NCBI GenBank assembly: GCA_947586185.1
Contig: CANPXN010000001.1
Span: forward strand, 142,362-206,361
DNA: 64,000 nt
Source of the DNA: an uncultured Clostridia bacterium
Lineage (GTDB): Bacteria > Bacillota > Clostridia > Oscillospirales > Ruminococcaceae
Reading direction: 5' to 3'
Position 1 is the stretch's first letter. Every line of letters begins with the position of its first letter. A program made the translations under genes and the position numbers. Positions 25,412-35,912 of this stretch are shown in pieces. A model generated the notes under the pieces. It saw only the letters and a program-made list of their open reading frames with translations, was not told the origin of the DNA and did no database searches.

Positions 25412-27361
25412 CTAATCCTCATTTATAGCTTCAATGAGAGCCGCCTTTGCAGCTTCCGCAGTAGTATCTTTAAGCTGTGCCGCTGCCATTGTCTGATGAC
25501 CGCCTCCGCCCAATTTTTCCATAATAACCTGAACGTTCATAGCGCCTAAGGATCTTGCGGAAATATTAATGGTTGTGCCTGTTCTATAAATAACAAAGGA
25601 GGCGTCAACGTTTTGTATACCGAGAAGCTCGTCCGCCGCCTGAGGAGCGGTTATTCGTATGTTATCCGTTTCCTTTTCGCAGCATACAACAGCGCATTTG
25701 CTGATAATCTCCGCATGGGATATAAGGAACGATTTTTCCTTATATGCCTCAATAGAGCTTGTAAACAAGCCTTTTACCTGAACTGTATCAGCGCCGCATT
25801 TTCTGAGGTATGCAGCGGCTTCAAAGGTTCTTACACCTGTTCTCATAATGAAGTTTTTAGTATCCAGCATAATACCTGCAAGCAGAGCCTCTGAAAATGT
25901 TTTTGAAAGAGGAGTTGTTGCTTTAAAATACTGTATAAGCTCCGTCACCATTTCAGCAGCGGAAGAAGCGTATGGTTCATGGTGAAAAATAACAGCATTA
26001 TCTATAAAATCAACTGATTTTCTGTGGTGGTCGATAACAACAATATGCTTTGCTGAATTATAAAGGTGCTTGCTCTCAATAAGATTTGCATTGTGAGTAT
26101 CCACAATTATGAGAAGGCTTTCCTCAGTAAACTTATTTACAGCCTCGTCCGGAGATATAATAATATCCGGAGCCTCCTTTTTGATCTTGTCAATAAGCAT
26201 TCCGGCAAGATTTTTTTCCGGGTCGATTACGGCATACGCCTCCTGACCTATGACTCTTACAGCGCTTGCAAGGGCTGCTGCCGAGCCGACTGAATCAAGA
26301 TCCCCGAAGCGGTGGCCCATGATAAATACATTTTCGGAGTTATGTATAAGCTCCTGCATTGCCGTTGAAATGATACGGGATTTTGCCCTTGATTTTTTTT
26401 CAACGCCTTTAGCCACGCCTCCAAAGAATTTGAAGCCGTTTTCAGTTTTTACAGCCGCCTGATCGCCGCCCCTTCCCAGAGCCATATCAAGAGCCTGTTT
26501 TGCGTAAACTTCGCTTTCCTCAAGAGTGGATGCTCCCTGACCTACTCCTATTGAAAGAGTGACAAAGTTAGTCTTTTCGCCGACTGTGATATTTCTTGCC
26601 TTGTCAAGGATCTGAAATTTAGAGTGTATTATTTCGGACAGATACTGCTCTTCAAGCACAGCGATAAACTTGTCCTGAGAAAGCTTTCTCATTACGCCTG
26701 TAGTTCCTGTCATGAACTCCTCAAGTACGGTTTCAATTGACGCTGCTACATGTGCCTTTTCGCTTTCCTTGAAGTTCTGCATTACGTCTTCATAATTGTC
26801 GATCGTTAGTATCAATACAGATGGACGGGTCCTTTTATACTCGTCGTAAAGCTCTGCAAACTCGGTAATATTGTTGAAGTTTACTACTGTAAGTCTTTGG
26901 TCGCCTCTTTCAATAACGACCGAGGTTACTTCATAGTAGTTGTTATGGTACTGCGCCTTGGTGATACCGCTGATAAGAAGCTCCTTGAAATTAATAGGGA
27001 TATATTCGTTAAGATTAAGTCCGAATATTTCATAATCCGGAATGATCTCATTACTGAATTTTCTGTTACACCATAAAACTCTGAAGCTTATGTCCAAAAT
27101 TACGCATGGTGAATCCGAATAGTATAGGACTTCATTTTCAGCAGTGCTTACAGCCTCGTTGAGCTTTGCCACAAATTTAAGGGAATTTTTTTCTGCGATA
27201 AAAATTTCTATAAGAGCAAGTATTGTAAAAATCGCAACAGGCAGTATTGTGACCCAGAATTTTTCATTGCTGTACTGGTGAAGCATCACTGCCGGAAAAA
27301 TCCCGGAAGCTGCCAGCAGAATAATTGAAATCACAAATGAATAAGGATTCTTCCTCTTCAA
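25412..27361 (-). CDS. gdpP: Cyclic-di-AMP phosphodiesterase GdpP
   Basis: 649 aa membrane enzyme that hydrolyses c-di-AMP. Two N-terminal helices (about 8-27 and 35-54), a PAS-like domain (about 70-150), a degenerate GGDEF domain (about 175-300) and the DHH/DHHA1 phosphodiesterase are present. Catalytic motifs include GHRFGDLDSVG near 345 and VIDHH near 442; GGGGHQTMAA marks DHHA1. The TTG start at 27361 has GGAGG seven bases upstream. The gene lies 31 bases after rnj with no terminator, so it may be read from the rnj promoter. Confidence 0.95.
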   Translation of the reverse strand: MKRKNPYSFVISIILLAASGIFPAVMLHQYSNEKFWVTILPVAIFTILALIEIFIAEKNSLKFVAKLNEAVSTAENEVLYYSDSPCVILDISFRVLWCNRKFSNEIIPDYEIFGLNLNEYIPINFKELLISGITKAQYHNNYYEVTSVVIERGDQRLTVVNFNNITEFAELYDEYKRTRPSVLILTIDNYEDVMQNFKESEKAHVAASIETVLEEFMTGTTGVMRKLSQDKFIAVLEEQYLSEIIHSKFQILDKARNITVGEKTNFVTLSIGVGQGASTLEESEVYAKQALDMALGRGGDQAAVKTENGFKFFGGVAKGVEKKSRAKSRIISTAMQELIHNSENVFIMGHRFGDLDSVGSAAALASAVRVIGQEAYAVIDPEKNLAGMLIDKIKKEAPDIIISPDEAVNKFTEESLLIIVDTHNANLIESKHLYNSAKHIVVIDHHRKSVDFIDNAVIFHHEPYASSAAEMVTELIQYFKATTPLSKTFSEALLAGIMLDTKNFIMRTGVRTFEAAAYLRKCGADTVQVKGLFTSSIEAYKEKSFLISHAEIISKCAVVCCEKETDNIRITAPQAADELLGIQNVDASFVIYRTGTTINISARSLGAMNVQVIMEKLGGGGHQTMAAAQLKDTTAEAAKAALIEAINED

Positions 27362-27392
27362 CTTATCACCTCCATAAAAGTGATATATTATG

Positions 27393-29234
27393 CTATATTT
27401 CCATGATTATAGGAAGTATCATAGGGCTGCGCTTTGTTTTTTCGTAAATATAATCCGACAAAGCGTCCCTGAGCTTTGTTTTGATCGAGTTCCATTCACG
27501 GAATTCCTGAACGGAGCAGTGTGCAAGAGTCGAAGAGAGAATATGCTTTGCATTATCAATAAGCTCTTCTGATTCTCTTACATAAACAAAGCCTCTTGAA
27601 ATAATTTCAGGACCTGAAACAACTGAGTCCGTAGCCTTTTCTATGCCTATAACAACAATGATAAGCCCGTCCTGTGCAAGGTGCTTTCTGTCACGGAGGA
27701 CAATTGAACCGACATCTCCAACGCCAAGGCCGTCAACGAGAACACGTCCTGACGGAACTTGGGAGACAATATTGATCTTATTACCGTCTGTTTCGATCAC
27801 ATTTCCGATCTCACCGATAATTACGTTTTCAGGAGGCATACCCATACTGATAGCAAGCTCCGCATGTTTTTTCAGATGCTTGTATTCTCCGTGGACCGGA
27901 ATAAAGAATTTTGGTCTTGTAAGAGCCTGGATAAGCTTTAGCTCCTCCTGGCAGGCATGTCCTGAAACATGAACCTCATACATTGCCTCATAAACAACCT
28001 CTGCTCCGGATTTCATAAGCTCGTTTATAACCTTTGTTACAAACTTTTCATTACCCGGAATAGGAGTTGCAGAAATAATTATAAAGTCCTGAGGAGTGAT
28101 ATTGACCTTTTTGTGGTCGTTCATAGCCATTCTTGTAAGAGCCGACATAGGCTCTCCCTGGCTTCCTGTAGTGATAAGGACTATCTGTTCATCATTATAT
28201 CTGTTCATAGCGTCAATGTCAATAAGAACGCCGTCAGGAACGTTAAGATATCCTATTTCGATCGCAGTAGTTATTACGTTGATCATGCTTCTTCCAAATA
28301 AAGCTACCTTTCTGCCATAGCGTTCAGCACAGTTTATTATCTGCTGAACACGGTGAATGTTTGAGGAGAATGTTGCTATTATGATACGTCTTCCCTCAGC
28401 CTTTGAAAAGAGCTTTTCAAAGGAATCTCCCACCTTGCGTTCTGACGGTGTAAAGCCCGGTCTTTCAGCATTGGTGGAATCAGCCATAAGAGCAAGGACG
28501 CCTCTGCTTCCCAACTCACCGAATCTTGCGAGGTCGATCATTTCGCCGTTTATAGGACTGTAGTCAACCTTGAAGTCGCCTGTGTGAACGATAACCCCGG
28601 CAGGAGTGTGTATAGCCATTCCTACTGCGTCAGGAATGGAGTGATTTACTCGAATAAATTCAACTGCCATACAGCCCATTTTGACTGTTTTTCTTGGCAG
28701 CACTATATTAAGATTTGCTTTGCCTAAAAGTCCGTGCTCCCGGAGCTTTCCTTCAACAAGGCTTAGTGTGAGCTTTGTTCCGTAAACCGGTACATTTATT
28801 TTTTTCAGAAGGTATGCAAGACCGCCGATATGATCTTCATGACCATGTGTCAGAACAATACCTCTGAGCTTATCAGCGTTTCTTTCAACGTATGTGAAAT
28901 CCGGTATCACTATATCAACGCCCGGCATTTCAGCGTCAGGGAATGCAAGACCGCAGTCGATAAGAAACATATCGTTAGCGCATTCGATTACTGTCATATT
29001 TTTACCGATCTCGTTAAGACCACCCAAAGGGATTATTCTTACAGGAGTGCGCCTGATCTCTCTTTTTTGCCTTTCCGGTTTTTCTGCCGCAGCTTTCTGA
29101 CCGGACTGTGAAAATGCCGCTTTTCTGGAGCTGCTGCCCAAGTTCTGCTGGGCATAGCTGCTATGATCATTTCTGTTTCTGCGGATAAAGCGTCTTTTGC
29201 TATCCTGCAATTCCTTTTCAATGTTATTTTCCAC
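27393..29234 (-). CDS. rnj: Ribonuclease J
   Basis: 613 aa metallo-beta-lactamase/beta-CASP ribonuclease with endo- and 5'-exonuclease activity in mRNA decay and rRNA maturation. The zinc motif HGHEDH is near residue 128. The beta-CASP region holds NAERPGFTPSE and TGSQGEP, and the C-terminal domain is present. An open frame extends to 29342, but the GTG at 29234 has AGAGG seven bases upstream and is chosen. The N-terminus is an unusual basic, Gln/Ser-rich extension of about 60 residues before the core PVRIIPLGGLNEIGKN. A long structured leader lies upstream. Confidence 0.95.
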   Translation of the reverse strand: MENNIEKELQDSKRRFIRRNRNDHSSYAQQNLGSSSRKAAFSQSGQKAAAEKPERQKREIRRTPVRIIPLGGLNEIGKNMTVIECANDMFLIDCGLAFPDAEMPGVDIVIPDFTYVERNADKLRGIVLTHGHEDHIGGLAYLLKKINVPVYGTKLTLSLVEGKLREHGLLGKANLNIVLPRKTVKMGCMAVEFIRVNHSIPDAVGMAIHTPAGVIVHTGDFKVDYSPINGEMIDLARFGELGSRGVLALMADSTNAERPGFTPSERKVGDSFEKLFSKAEGRRIIIATFSSNIHRVQQIINCAERYGRKVALFGRSMINVITTAIEIGYLNVPDGVLIDIDAMNRYNDEQIVLITTGSQGEPMSALTRMAMNDHKKVNITPQDFIIISATPIPGNEKFVTKVINELMKSGAEVVYEAMYEVHVSGHACQEELKLIQALTRPKFFIPVHGEYKHLKKHAELAISMGMPPENVIIGEIGNVIETDGNKINIVSQVPSGRVLVDGLGVGDVGSIVLRDRKHLAQDGLIIVVIGIEKATDSVVSGPEIISRGFVYVRESEELIDNAKHILSSTLAHCSVQEFREWNSIKTKLRDALSDYIYEKTKRSPMILPIIMEI

Positions 29235-29749
29235 TTTAAAACCTCTCTTTTTGTTCCGGGATATTAATTGACTCTGCGGCTTCGATCGTACTTTGCAATT
29301 AATTTGCAGAGTTATTGCAAATTTGATATTTGCGCAGAGCATAGCATAACGATTATTCTTTTGATTTTCATATATGATTCAGAGTTCAGATATTAAGGCA
29401 AATAAAAATAAAGGTTAAACCGTGATTCTCCCGGGAATGATATGTATTTGCTTTTGATAAAACCGCAGTCCGACGTTCTGAGCGGAGCTATCATTTAACA
29501 CTAATAAAAAGCCGGTTCGGGCAATACTGTACCATTGATAGCATGCCCTTATTCAGCGTTTTTGCCTGTAATACAGGCTTTGCTTCAAAGCTATGAAGAC
29601 AGTTAATGGCAATACCGCAAAAGCTTGTTTGGTTTTGCCCTATATATTTCAGGCGGAAAGCTCACATTTCCGGCCTTAAAATCATGAATAAGTATTTGCC
29701 GGTAACAGGTGTTGCCGGCAAACATCGGTGATTTATCGAACATGTATAC
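29235..29749 (-). ncRNA. Long hairpin-rich leader upstream of rnj, or separate small RNA
   Basis: About 515 nt with no credible gene, downstream of a consensus minus-strand promoter. Visible stems: 29695-29702 with 29715-29722 (8 bp), 29651-29659 with 29667-29676 (one bulge), a GGCAA/TTGCC repeat at 29608-29639, 29519-29523 with 29544-29548, and 29454-29458 with 29489-29493 enclosing CCGC/GCGG. No known RNA class could be recognised. It could be an autoregulatory leader for RNase J or an independent RNA. Confidence 0.45.
29608..29639. repeat. Degenerate copy of the GGCAATACCGCA inverted repeat
   Basis: GGCAATACCGCAAAAG is followed by an imperfect complement ending GGTTTTGCC. It resembles the short element at 19601 and lies inside the rnj leader. 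Confidence 0.5.
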
Positions 29750-29755
29750 ATACTA

Positions 29756-29784
29756 ATTATACGAGAATTATCATTTGTTGTCAA
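29756..29784 (-). promoter_or_regulatory. Consensus sigma-A promoter facing rnj
   Basis: On the minus strand TTGACA (29784-29779), a 17-base spacer and TATAAT (29761-29756). The -35 box lies within the last codons of the upstream gene. Transcription would start near 29749. Confidence 0.82.
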
Positions 29785-30874
29785 GCACTTTTTTCCATAT
29801 GTTCACGTCGTCCGGTGAATTTTCAAGCAGAAAATTTTCAACATCTCCGCAAATTTCTTTTGCAGTTTCCATGGAAGCTCCCTCTGCGGAAAGCCATACT
29901 CCTCCCGAAGATCTTGAAACAAGTATGCGGCTTCTACCCTTTGAGCTTTCAAAGCTTTCAGGGATATTGATGCTTACGACGCTTTCCGGAACAAATTTTT
30001 TTGTTACATAAAAATCAGGAATTTTTTTAAGCGCCTCGCTGAAAGACATATTCATACTGCTAAGGAATTTCAGTACCATAAGCGACAGGATCAGACCGTC
30101 AAGAGAAAATCTCTGAGTAACGGCAAGGCTGCGGGAGTAGTCGTCATAGCCTTCACCGCTTGTAAAATAGCGATACACTCTTTTGTTATAACGGGAAGCC
30201 AGAATATCCGCCGCCCACGGGAACTCAAAGGGGAGCGCTACATTACTTCCACATTCAAACATTTCCATGCAGCATATCATAATAAGCTTTTCCCAGCTTA
30301 TGTTTCCATCGGAGTCGGTATAGACGGATGCCTTTGTGCCGCTGTCTGAAAGCCTTATTATAATACTGTCCTCTCCTTTGCCGTATAGGCTTTCAATGTT
30401 CCCTGCTCCGGAGCTTACGCTGATGCTCTGAGGAAAGTCTTTGGGTATTATACTTTGAATATACTTATTGTATAATCCTTTAAAAATATTTCCGTTAAGT
30501 ATATTTCCACAGCAGTTTTCGGAACTTTCCCCACTAAGAAGCTTCTGTATTCTTTTTTCGGAAGCTTCAATGCATCTGTCACGCAGATATATTCCCGGCT
30601 CCGGCTGTGAGGAAAAGTATATGCTTTTTCTGTAACCGGTCATAGATGAAGTATGGAAGATCTGAGTTTCAAGGCAGCGACCCATATCAATGACTTCCGA
30701 GCCTCCGCAGACGAGTCCGGATTTCAGAGCGTCCATAACACAAATAGACAGGTTGTCGCCATACTTTGAGCCGATTATCACCTCTGGACAGTCTGCTGCA
30801 AGGCGGGATGCTATCTCCGCAGCGTTTAACGGAGTGATGCCTGATATAAAGTTATGTCTTACAGTTAAATTCAT
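29771..30874 (-). CDS. Degenerate alpha-D-phosphohexomutase homologue (probable pseudoenzyme)
   Basis: 367 aa. The fold order of phosphoglucomutase/phosphomannomutase can be traced: domain I (EIASRLAADCPEVIIGSKYG, then SGLVCGGSEVIDMGRCLET), a metal-loop equivalent, domain III and a C-terminal domain IV. The active site is lost throughout. The catalytic TASHNP loop is YFSSQPEPG (residues 86-94), the metal loop DGDxDR is SDSGTK (176-181), and the phosphate-binding RPSGTEP is SRSSGGVW (320-327). It is about 80-100 residues shorter than active enzymes. The reading frame is clean, with AGGAGAG upstream, so it is maintained. It follows an AGCS symporter by 51 bases; a hairpin (30885-30902) touches its ribosome site. 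A sugar-phosphate-binding or regulatory role is possible but unproven. Confidence 0.6.
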   Translation of the reverse strand: MNLTVRHNFISGITPLNAAEIASRLAADCPEVIIGSKYGDNLSICVMDALKSGLVCGGSEVIDMGRCLETQIFHTSSMTGYRKSIYFSSQPEPGIYLRDRCIEASEKRIQKLLSGESSENCCGNILNGNIFKGLYNKYIQSIIPKDFPQSISVSSGAGNIESLYGKGEDSIIIRLSDSGTKASVYTDSDGNISWEKLIMICCMEMFECGSNVALPFEFPWAADILASRYNKRVYRYFTSGEGYDDYSRSLAVTQRFSLDGLILSLMVLKFLSSMNMSFSEALKKIPDFYVTKKFVPESVVSINIPESFESSKGRSRILVSRSSGGVWLSAEGASMETAKEICGDVENFLLENSPDDVNIWKKVLDNK

Positions 30875-30925
30875 ATTTACTCTCCTGATAATTGTTTATC
30901 AGAAGTATTGTCATTATAACCGGGA

Positions 30926-32257
30926 TTATTCAACTTTGATTTTTTGAGGCGCTGAAACATGCTTTCGCAGTATAATAAGACCAGTAAGGTTTGGTAAAGC
31001 CATAAGACCGTTGAAAATGTCCGATAGTGTCCAAACGGTTTCGAGTCCTGTTCCTGCGCCGATAATTATGCACAGGATAAATATATACTTATAAGCCTCA
31101 GTACCTCTTTCTCCGAATATGTACCTTACAGAGCTTTCACCGCAGAAGAACCAGCCAATTATTGTGGCAAATGCAAAAAGCAGGATCGAAAGGGTGATGA
31201 AGATAGGAGCAAAGCTGCCGAGATCGTGTTCAAACGCTTTTATCACAAGGGGAGCGCCGTCAAGTTCACCTGAATCTGCGCCGGTAACGAGAATAACAAG
31301 AGCGGTAAGTGTGCAGCATATAATAGTGTCAGTAAATACTTCAAAAATGCTCCACATACCTTGGGAGGCAGGACTTTTGTTGTCTGACGCACTATGCAGA
31401 AGAGCCGAGCTGCCAAGTCCGGCTTCGTTTGAAAATACGCCCCGGCGCAGTCCGGCGTTGATTCCCCGGCAAAGAACAGCTCCGCTTATTCCTCCGGCAG
31501 CTTGGCGTATGCCGAAAGCTCCTCTGAAAATCTCTCCCATTGCATGAGGAACAGCCTCCGAATTTATGATGATTATTATAAGCGCAGCTCCGATATAGAG
31601 CAGCGACAGTATCGGAATCATAAGCTGTGTTACGTTTCCGATGCGCTTTATACCACCACTTATCACAAGCCATGCGGCGATGGCAACAACTATTCCGGTA
31701 ACAGCCACAGGAATACCGAATGAGGAGCATGCAGCGGTGGAAATGGAGTTAGCCTGAGCCATGTTTCCCATTCCAAGGGATGCAAGGGCGCAGAAAAGTG
31801 CAAAAACGGCGGCAAGCTTATATGAACCTGCTCCGTGTTCAAGGTATGCCATAGGTCCTCCATACCATATTCCGCCGATCTTTTTTCTGTATATTGTTCC
31901 CAGATAATTTTCAGCATATACAATTGCCATACCCAGAAAAGCGGAGATCCACATCCAGAAAATAGCTCCTGCACCGCCTATTTTTATTGCAGTTGCAACT
32001 CCCACAATGTTTCCTGTTCCCATGGTCGCTGCTAAAGCAGTTGAAAGGGATTGAAGCTGGGATATGCTGTCCTTGTCCTTTGAGCTTACGGCGGAGCTGC
32101 CGCTGAAAAGTGAAAACAGCGTATTTTTAAGAATATATGGGAATTTTAAAAGCTGAAAAAATCTTGTTTTTACTGTAAAATACAGTCCGGTTCCCAAAAG
32201 CATCAGTAAAAGAGGATATCCCCATATCAGACCGTTTAGTTTTTCGATCATTAACAT
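30926..32257 (-). CDS. Sodium:alanine/glycine symporter (AGCS family)
   Basis: 443 aa polytopic membrane carrier that imports alanine or glycine with sodium. The family pattern is clear: GTGLYFTVKTRFFQL near the N-terminus, SKDKDSISQLQSLSTALAATMGTGNIVGVATAI, then ten to eleven hydrophobic segments including the GLRRGVFSNEAGLGSSALLH motif. The ribosome site AGAAAGG precedes the first ATG; a second ATG two codons on is also possible. Substrate within the family is not resolved. Confidence 0.95.
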   Translation of the reverse strand: MLMIEKLNGLIWGYPLLLMLLGTGLYFTVKTRFFQLLKFPYILKNTLFSLFSGSSAVSSKDKDSISQLQSLSTALAATMGTGNIVGVATAIKIGGAGAIFWMWISAFLGMAIVYAENYLGTIYRKKIGGIWYGGPMAYLEHGAGSYKLAAVFALFCALASLGMGNMAQANSISTAACSSFGIPVAVTGIVVAIAAWLVISGGIKRIGNVTQLMIPILSLLYIGAALIIIIINSEAVPHAMGEIFRGAFGIRQAAGGISGAVLCRGINAGLRRGVFSNEAGLGSSALLHSASDNKSPASQGMWSIFEVFTDTIICCTLTALVILVTGADSGELDGAPLVIKAFEHDLGSFAPIFITLSILLFAFATIIGWFFCGESSVRYIFGERGTEAYKYIFILCIIIGAGTGLETVWTLSDIFNGLMALPNLTGLIILRKHVSAPQKIKVE

Positions 32258-32366
32258 CAGACCTTTCTGATTTTTGTATTGAATTTCATATTAATTTTAT
32301 GTTATAATAAAATAAAACATGTACAGTAGAGCGTGCTCACATAAAATAAATCACATGTCTTCTTAA

Positions 32367-32394
32367 TTGCTTTTGGTGCTGACTGCGTTATAAT
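32367..32394 (+). promoter_or_regulatory. Probable promoter of the ydbST-like pair
   Basis: TTGCTT at 32367 and TATAAT at 32389 with a 16-base spacer, 43 bases before the first start codon. Confidence 0.65.
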
Positions 32395-32436
32395 TTTTTT
32401 ATGTGAACACACTTTGATTTCAGAAAGGAGCGATAT

Positions 32437-32862
32437 ATGAAACGATATTTTGCTGACAAGACATGTCTGAACGTAATACGGGTACTGATCCTTGTGCTTA
32501 CGTTTGTGCTTATGGGACTTACTGCATATTTTCTTTCCTTTGCTCCAATTATCATGTCCATAATTTCAGCGGTTTTCTTTGTTGCAGGCGTTTTTGTATC
32601 CATGATATATCTGCCCTTTTATTTCAGAAATCTGTGCTACTATATTTCAAATGAAAAGATTGTAAAAATAAGCGGATTCTATTTTATCGGCAAGCAGATC
32701 ATGCGTATTGATTCGGTTCAGTATTCAACATCGGTATCGACGCCTTTTTCAAGGATCACCGGACTTAATTTTATTGTCCTTTACGCTTACGGCGGAAAAA
32801 TGACAATAATGTTTTTGAGCAAAAAGGATTTTGACGAGCTGAATCTTGCATTCAGGAAATAG
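32437..32862 (+). CDS. Bacterial PH-domain membrane protein (YdbS-like)
   Basis: 141 aa. Two adjacent hydrophobic helices (about 14-34 and 38-60) are followed by a bacterial PH-like domain (bPH2, from about residue 70) with the YxISNEKIVKISGFYFIGKQ pattern typical of YdbS. It starts a two-gene unit with a YdbT-like partner. In Bacillus the pair is linked to resistance to some bacteriocins and envelope stress; the molecular role is unknown. Ribosome site AGAAAGGAG. Confidence 0.85.
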   Translation: MKRYFADKTCLNVIRVLILVLTFVLMGLTAYFLSFAPIIMSIISAVFFVAGVFVSMIYLPFYFRNLCYYISNEKIVKISGFYFIGKQIMRIDSVQYSTSVSTPFSRITGLNFIVLYAYGGKMTIMFLSKKDFDELNLAFRK

Positions 32863-32882
32863 GGGAACGGAGGTTATCCGGA

Positions 32883-34334
32883 TTGTTTCATGAGCATCCT
32901 ATAAAAATAATAAAATATGCCCTGAAGAATATCTGGCTGCTTATATTTCCTCTTCTTCGTGGAATAAGGAGCATGAAGCTTGATATTGACGCTTTCTATT
33001 CATGGGCAAAGGGCACATGGTTTGATATTCTTATAATCGTTCTTATCATAGGCTTCGGTTATCTTCGCTGGCTGTTTACATGGTTCAGCTTCGGAGAAAA
33101 CGATATTGATCTTTTAACAGGAATAGTTGTAAAAAAACAGACCTGCATACCGTATAACAGTATTTCAGCCATAACGGCGGAACAGAGCTTTTACCTAAGA
33201 CCGTTTAAAGCGTCAAGGCTTAAAGTGGACACCTGTGCCGGAATGTTCAACACTTCGGACATGTCGCTTCTTATCCGAAGGGAGGATTTTAAGAAGCTGC
33301 ATAAAAAAATTCCGGAGGTGCGCAGCGAGAGCAAGAAGACCTTTATATTTAAGCCAAAGCTTTCCACGATAATATTCTTTTCCTTTGTCTTTTCCAGCAG
33401 CCTTTCGGGAGCGGTATACTTAGCAGCTATATTTTTTCAGTCCGGAAGAATAGCTGCTGATCTTTTTGAAAACGAGTTCAAAGATGCTTTAAACGAGATC
33501 ACAAGTGAAGTATCTGCAAAGCTTGCAATAAAAATACCTCCTGTTGCAATAGGCATATCAATTGTAATAATTGCCCTGTGGCTTTTTTCCTTTGTATCAA
33601 ATATACTCAGATACACAGGCTTTTCCATGAATAGCAATGAGAGAACGCTTAAAGTGAAAATGGGGTATATCACAAGAAGACACTATCACATTGTTCCTGA
33701 TAAGGTGAATTATATTGATCTGCGGCAAAATCTTCTGATGAAGATATTCCGTGTTTCATCGGTGAATGTAAGCTGTTCCGGATACGGGCATCAGAAAGGG
33801 GAACTGCCTGTTCTTCTTCCTATACTTTCAAGAAAGCAGGTTGAAAAAGCTCTTGATATTTTCAGCTTCGGAAGATTTATAAAGGGAAGGGACATAAAGG
33901 CGCTTAAATCAGCGACGATTACCTATCTCTGGATACCTCTTGTATCAGGTATAGCTGTGCCGATACTTACAATTTTTGCGAGGCATATTTTTTCCTCCTT
34001 TACTCAGATCGTAACATTTTTGGGGATAATGTTTGAAATACCGATAATATGGCTCTTTGTTATAAAGGTTGTAGCACTTTTCACTTCGGGAGCATCCATT
34101 GAAAAAGGAGTATGCTGCATAAGATTCTGTAAGGGATATGCCTTTCATACAGTTATTGCTGAAAGGGAAAAGCTTGTAAAGGTTCACATGTGGCAGACGA
34201 TTTTTCAGAAGCCCCTAAAAAGAGTGAATATTGCCTTTTATTTTAATAGTGAAACAGCAAAAAGAAATGTTCTGTACGGGGTTAATATAGATGATGCAAC
34301 TGAGTTTCTGAAAAAAATGGGAATAAGCGAATAA
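32883..34334 (+). CDS. Bacterial PH-domain membrane protein (YdbT-like)
   Basis: 483 aa with a TTG start, served by GGAGG nine bases upstream. Paired hydrophobic segments (about 45-62, 160-185, 220-240, 355-375, 380-405) alternate with three bPH2 domains, as in YdbT; the LRQNLLMKIFRVSSVNVSCSGYG segment is typical. It follows the YdbS-like gene by 20 bases. The 3' end runs into a strong bidirectional terminator. Confidence 0.85.
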   Translation: MFHEHPIKIIKYALKNIWLLIFPLLRGIRSMKLDIDAFYSWAKGTWFDILIIVLIIGFGYLRWLFTWFSFGENDIDLLTGIVVKKQTCIPYNSISAITAEQSFYLRPFKASRLKVDTCAGMFNTSDMSLLIRREDFKKLHKKIPEVRSESKKTFIFKPKLSTIIFFSFVFSSSLSGAVYLAAIFFQSGRIAADLFENEFKDALNEITSEVSAKLAIKIPPVAIGISIVIIALWLFSFVSNILRYTGFSMNSNERTLKVKMGYITRRHYHIVPDKVNYIDLRQNLLMKIFRVSSVNVSCSGYGHQKGELPVLLPILSRKQVEKALDIFSFGRFIKGRDIKALKSATITYLWIPLVSGIAVPILTIFARHIFSSFTQIVTFLGIMFEIPIIWLFVIKVVALFTSGASIEKGVCCIRFCKGYAFHTVIAEREKLVKVHMWQTIFQKPLKRVNIAFYFNSETAKRNVLYGVNIDDATEFLKKMGISE

Positions 34335-34366
34335 AAAAGCTATGCCGAAACCGGCATAGCTTTTTA
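34334..34366. terminator. Bidirectional terminator between the ydbT-like gene and gdhA
   Basis: A stem of about 12-13 bp (34335-34347 with 34352-34364, loop AAAC) flanked by A and T runs on both sides. It ends the plus-strand pair and the minus-strand gdhA. Confidence 0.92.
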
Positions 34367-34384
34367 ATATATTTAAGATAATGA

Positions 34385-35740
<1,356 letters not shown>

Positions 35741-35793
35741 TTAAAACCTCCTAAAATATTTTACCGGAAGCAATCCACTCCCAATATAAAAAT

Positions 35794-35822
35794 ATTATAC
35801 TATATAAACTTAAATAAAGCAA
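35794..35822 (-). promoter_or_regulatory. Promoter of gdhA
   Basis: Minus strand TTGCTT (35822-35817), a 17-base spacer and TATAAT (35799-35794), about 57 bases before the start codon. Confidence 0.8.
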
Positions 35823-35881
35823 GCTTTTTTTGAAAATAGATTAGTTTTTTAAGGAAATTAAGACAGCATTTAAAAAATACA

Positions 35882-35909
35882 AAAGAACCGGAGGGTTATC
35901 CGGTTCTTT
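35882..35909 (-). terminator. Terminator of the small dockerin gene
   Basis: A 10-bp perfect stem (35882-35891 with 35900-35909) followed by T-rich sequence on the minus strand, three bases beyond the stop codon. Confidence 0.9.
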
Positions 35910-35912
35910 AGG

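Noticed and set aside
19688..29234. Mobile or horizontally acquired block
   Set aside because: The rnj, gdpP, rplI, dnaB, tilS, hpt, ftsH order is core chromosomal, with base composition like its neighbours.
29235..29342. 36-codon N-terminal extension of RNase J
   Set aside because: Composition is non-coding, no ribosome site serves its start, and GTG at 29234 has AGAGG at good spacing.
29235..29749. tmRNA, 6S or SRP RNA
   Set aside because: None of the signature segments of these RNAs is present in either orientation.
29771..30874. Active phosphoglucomutase
   Set aside because: All catalytic loops are replaced, so an active-enzyme name would mislead.
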